Assembly: GCA_964368445.1 (NCBI GenBank)
Contig: CAYJAY010000002.1
Span: 1 to 64,000, forward strand
Length of the DNA: 64,000 nucleotides
Direction: 5' to 3'
Origin: CAYJAY01 sp964368445
Lineage (GTDB): Bacteria > Bacillota > Clostridia > Oscillospirales > Ruminococcaceae
The position numbers and the translations under genes are program-made. How positions within the stretch are numbered: position 1 is the first letter of the stretch; each line of letters begins with the position of its first letter. Positions 61,678 through 64,000 of this stretch are shown piece after piece. The notes below the pieces were generated by a model. It searched no databases, was not told the origin of the DNA, and saw only the letters and a program-made list of their open reading frames with translations.

Positions 61678-61715
61678 AAAACCCCTCGGTGAAATATTAT
61701 TCACCGAGGGGTTTT
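61678..61715. terminator. Bidirectional terminator
   Basis: AAAACCCCTCGGTGAA (61678-61693) and TTCACCGAGGGGTTTT (61700-61715) form a perfect 16-base stem with a 6-base loop between two convergent genes. Confidence 0.92.
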
Positions 61716-61761
61716 CACATCTAATTCATCTTCCGGTTTTCGACTATTTAAAACACAACTA

Positions 61762-62343
61762 CTACCCTATCAAAACCGCCCTTACCGGCGCTCCGTCGCA
61801 ACCGTCATATTTCACTGGAAATGCGCTTAGCGTATATTCTCCATCCAAAACATTGTCCAAAACAACATTCTCGATAACCGCTATGTCGTTCCCTAAAATT
61901 ATCTCGTGTATTTCGACCTCGTTGTCTAAAGGTGCTATACTCCAAGCATCGGTTACAATAGTTATAACCTCGCTTTTAGCTATGTATTCTGCCGCCTGTT
62001 TTGTAAGATACGAAAAACCGCCACCATGTATAACAAGTCGCTCGACCCCAGAAAGTTTTCCCTCGATGTCCGAAAGTTCGATAGGTGTGTTTTCCTTGAA
62101 CGACATGACAGAAGCTTTACCATAATAATGCTCAAGTTTCATCTGTTCAATCGAAACATTACTATCTTTAAGAAAGTGACAAAAAGCATCGGCATGTGTT
62201 CCTATGTGGCTTGTGGTTACTATTGAACTTGCGTTGTACATGTCCCCTTTTGACATATCGCAGATTCTTTTTATTTCAGGTAACTTTGAACCCGGATAAA
62301 GTGGCGCTTTAGTATAATCCCTTGTAATATCAAACAATTTCAT
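61762..62343 (-). CDS. Cyclase/kynurenine formamidase-like metal hydrolase
   Basis: The 193-residue protein belongs to the cyclase superfamily, whose motif HxGTHxDxxxH is seen as HIGTHADAFCHF (about residues 46-57), binding a divalent metal. Members include kynurenine formamidase KynB, isatin hydrolase and others; with no tryptophan genes nearby, the substrate is open. It is transcribed in the same direction as radA but 37 bases from its stop. Confidence 0.85.
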   Translation of the reverse strand: MKLFDITRDYTKAPLYPGSKLPEIKRICDMSKGDMYNASSIVTTSHIGTHADAFCHFLKDSNVSIEQMKLEHYYGKASVMSFKENTPIELSDIEGKLSGVERLVIHGGGFSYLTKQAAEYIAKSEVITIVTDAWSIAPLDNEVEIHEIILGNDIAVIENVVLDNVLDGEYTLSAFPVKYDGCDGAPVRAVLIG

Positions 62344-62380
62344 AATAAACCTCCAAATATTATTTTTATATTTTAAACCA

Positions 62381-63748
62381 TTACTGAAAAATGCTCTTTA
62401 TATCTGTTACTGAACTAATTCCGATTATCTCGATCTTTTGATTAAACTCTTTCGAAAGCTTTTCTGCCTCGTTCTTGGAAATAACAACCTTTTCAAAACC
62501 CAATCTAATCGCTTCGTTTATCCTAACCGAACTATTTGAAACAGCGCGAATTTCCCCACCAAGGCCAATTTCACCAAACGCCACAAGATTGTTTGGTATC
62601 GGTCTATCTATAAGCGACGACACGATGCTAAGCGCAATAGCTATATCTGCGGACGGTTCCGAGATATCAAGCCCCCCCGTTACGTTAACATATACATCAA
62701 GAGCCGAAAGGAAATATCCGGCTCTTTTTTCAAGCACTGCAAGCATAAGGTTTGTCCTGTTATAATCAACCCCAGAAGCAGTTCTTCGTGGGGTAGAAAA
62801 GCTTGATTTTGCAACAAGAGACTGTATCTCCGCCAAAAGCGGCCGCGTTCCTTCCATTATGCCGGTGACGCAACATCCCGATGTTTCAAACGTCCTCTTG
62901 TCTAAAAGCACCATGCTGGGATTTTCAATCTCGATTAAACCTTTAGAGGACATCTCAAAAATACCTATTTCGTTTGTAGAGCCAAACCTGTTTTTAACCG
63001 CCCTTAATATTCTAAAAGAAAGATATTTATCCCCTTCAAAATAAAGCACGGTGTCAACAATGTGTTCCAATACCTTTGGTCCTGCAATTGCTCCGTCTTT
63101 GTTTATATGCCCTATGATAATCATCGGGATACCCGAGGCTTTGGCGGCTTTAATCAACCGTGTAGCCGACTCTCTAACCTGTGTCACGCTCCCGGCGGAG
63201 GAAGAAACCTCGTCGGTAACCATCGTTTGGATAGAATCAATTATTACTATATCGGTTTTTTCTGTCGTTATTTCATTTGAAATTACGTCAACATTAGTTT
63301 CGTTTGCAAGCTTTATGTTGTCGGAATTAACCGAAAGACGTACTGCGCGTAGTTTTATCTGGCTTAACGATTCCTCCCCCGAAATATAAAGCACCCTGTG
63401 TTTTTCGGATAAACTTTTACACGCTTGTAACACAATAGTAGACTTTCCTGCCCCCGGTTCGCCCCCCAAAAGCACCGCCGAACCCTTTACAAGTCCGCCA
63501 CCAAGCACCCTGTCAAACTCGCCTATGCCGGTTTTAATTCTAATATGATTATCCGCTTCAACTTCGCTTAGCGAAACGGTTTTAATTGCAAAATTCCCCG
63601 ACAAAAACGCCTTGTTGTCAGAAGCTTTTTTTTCTACAATCTCTTCAATTAACGTGTTCCATTCGGAACATTCAGGGCACCTTCCAAGCCACTTTGGCGA
63701 AGATGCTCCACAGTTTGAACATAGGTATATTGTTTTTAAAGCTGCCAT
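62381..63748 (-). CDS. radA: DNA repair protein RadA
   Basis: RadA (Sms) is a RecA-like helicase that promotes branch migration in recombination repair. The 455-residue protein starts with a C4 zinc finger, CSNCGASSPKWLGRCPEC, then Walker A GGEPGAGKST (about residues 95-104), the KNRFGS motif (KNRFGSTNEIG), and a C-terminal Lon-like domain with DLDISEPSADIA-like sequence. Length is normal. It probably shares an operon with the amidase gene upstream. Confidence 0.97.
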   Translation of the reverse strand: MAALKTIYLCSNCGASSPKWLGRCPECSEWNTLIEEIVEKKASDNKAFLSGNFAIKTVSLSEVEADNHIRIKTGIGEFDRVLGGGLVKGSAVLLGGEPGAGKSTIVLQACKSLSEKHRVLYISGEESLSQIKLRAVRLSVNSDNIKLANETNVDVISNEITTEKTDIVIIDSIQTMVTDEVSSSAGSVTQVRESATRLIKAAKASGIPMIIIGHINKDGAIAGPKVLEHIVDTVLYFEGDKYLSFRILRAVKNRFGSTNEIGIFEMSSKGLIEIENPSMVLLDKRTFETSGCCVTGIMEGTRPLLAEIQSLVAKSSFSTPRRTASGVDYNRTNLMLAVLEKRAGYFLSALDVYVNVTGGLDISEPSADIAIALSIVSSLIDRPIPNNLVAFGEIGLGGEIRAVSNSSVRINEAIRLGFEKVVISKNEAEKLSKEFNQKIEIIGISSVTDIKSIFQ

Positions 63749-63767
63749 TTAAGAGTTCCTTATTTTT

Positions 63768-64000
63768 TTATTTTTTGCTGTTTTTATACTCTATATAACC
63801 CTCGTATATAATATATGCAAGCTGTCTTTGATATTCAGGGTCAATAAGTTTTTCGGTTTCTTGTGTATTGGTTAAAAACCCACACTCGATAAGCACCGTC
63901 GGTATCTCAATATTATTCAATATGAATATATCGCTGCCGCCTTTTTTAATCTCTCTGCGGTTGTCGGGTTGTAGATTTTGTTTAATAGTTTCATGAATTA
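63768..64000 (-). CDS. cwlD: N-acetylmuramoyl-L-alanine amidase, CwlD-like, partial
   Basis: Only the C-terminal 77 residues are in the window; the gene runs off the right edge. The sequence contains QPDNRREIKKGGSDIFILNN and IPTVLIECGFLTNTQETEKL, the last region of the Amidase_3 fold, where VLIECGFLTN holds the catalytic Glu. In spore formers the CwlD amidase makes muramic delta-lactam of the spore cortex. CwlD rather than a housekeeping amidase is suggested by the absence of extra domains at the C-terminus and by the close position to radA; not certain. The stop lies 19 bases before the radA start. Confidence 0.72.
   Translation of the reverse strand, partial: IHETIKQNLQPDNRREIKKGGSDIFILNNIEIPTVLIECGFLTNTQETEKLIDPEYQRQLAYIIYEGYIEYKNSKK

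Noticed and set aside
1..64000. CRISPR array, tRNA, rRNA, prophage or transposase genes
   Set aside because: No regularly spaced repeats, cloverleaf tRNA patterns, rRNA sequence or transposase motifs were found in any gap or reading frame.

Overview
The window looks like chromosomal core sequence of a low-GC, spore-forming member of the Clostridia (Firmicutes). The evidence is a complete eight-gene spoIIIA operon, a PolC-type replicase, an ArgR/AhrC repressor, a V-type ATP synthase operon, the MEP isoprenoid pathway and AG-rich Shine-Dalgarno sites with frequent TTG and GTG starts. No phage, transposase, CRISPR array, rRNA or tRNA gene was seen. The species cannot be named from this sequence alone.

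Layout. 1-1.3 kb: end of a methyltransferase gene and an autoregulatory-looking XRE regulator/membrane protein pair. 1.3-17.2 kb: a long minus-strand block (spoIIIAA-AH, asp23, nusB, a Kae1/TsaD-like gene, xseA, xseB, ispA, dxs, tlyA, nadK, argR, recN, then zupT). 17.3-19 kb: a plus-strand ABC exporter followed by a palindromic repeat. 19.2-22.2 kb: hslO, yerC, a TPP riboswitch controlling thiT, and nth. 22.4-25.3 kb: an orphan type IV prepilin convergent with an EAL protein. 25.5-34.6 kb: V-type ATPase genes in the order G-I-K-E-C-F-A-B-D plus a small unknown gene; the K subunit carries the Na+ ligand set. 34.9-38.4 kb: glycolytic operon pgk-tpiA-gpmI. 38.6-41.3 kb: a regulator with two helix-turn-helix domains divergent from an NhaC-type antiporter. 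41.4-51.6 kb: minus-strand operon pyrH-frr-uppS-cdsA-dxr-rseP-ispG-polC. 51.8-56.9 kb: a DUF3810 protein, a FolT/5-formyl-THF cyclo-ligase fusion, a YeiH-type exporter with its divergent LysR regulator, and a DUF4230 protein. 57.1-59 kb: rpsB-tsf behind a structured leader. 59-61.7 kb: a second copy of the palindromic repeat and a second GGDEF/EAL protein. 61.8-64 kb: a cyclase-family hydrolase, radA and the end of a cwlD-like amidase gene.

How the parts work together. dxs, dxr, ispG, ispA and uppS form most of a route from pyruvate and glyceraldehyde-3-phosphate to undecaprenyl diphosphate, the cell-wall lipid carrier. The Na+-type V-ATPase and the NhaC antiporter are consistent with a sodium-based energy economy. 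Two membrane-anchored proteins with degenerate GGDEF and intact EAL motifs, one beside a prepilin, suggest c-di-GMP breakdown linked to surface behaviour.

The most unusual observations are: a PolC whose PHP domain is uninterrupted, so that the usual inserted 3'-5' exonuclease domain is absent; a fusion of the folate ECF transporter S component FolT to 5-formyltetrahydrofolate cyclo-ligase; a multi-stem RNA leader before rpsB; a dispersed cloverleaf-like repeat present twice; and paired GGDEF/EAL proteins that have both lost the GGDEF signature.
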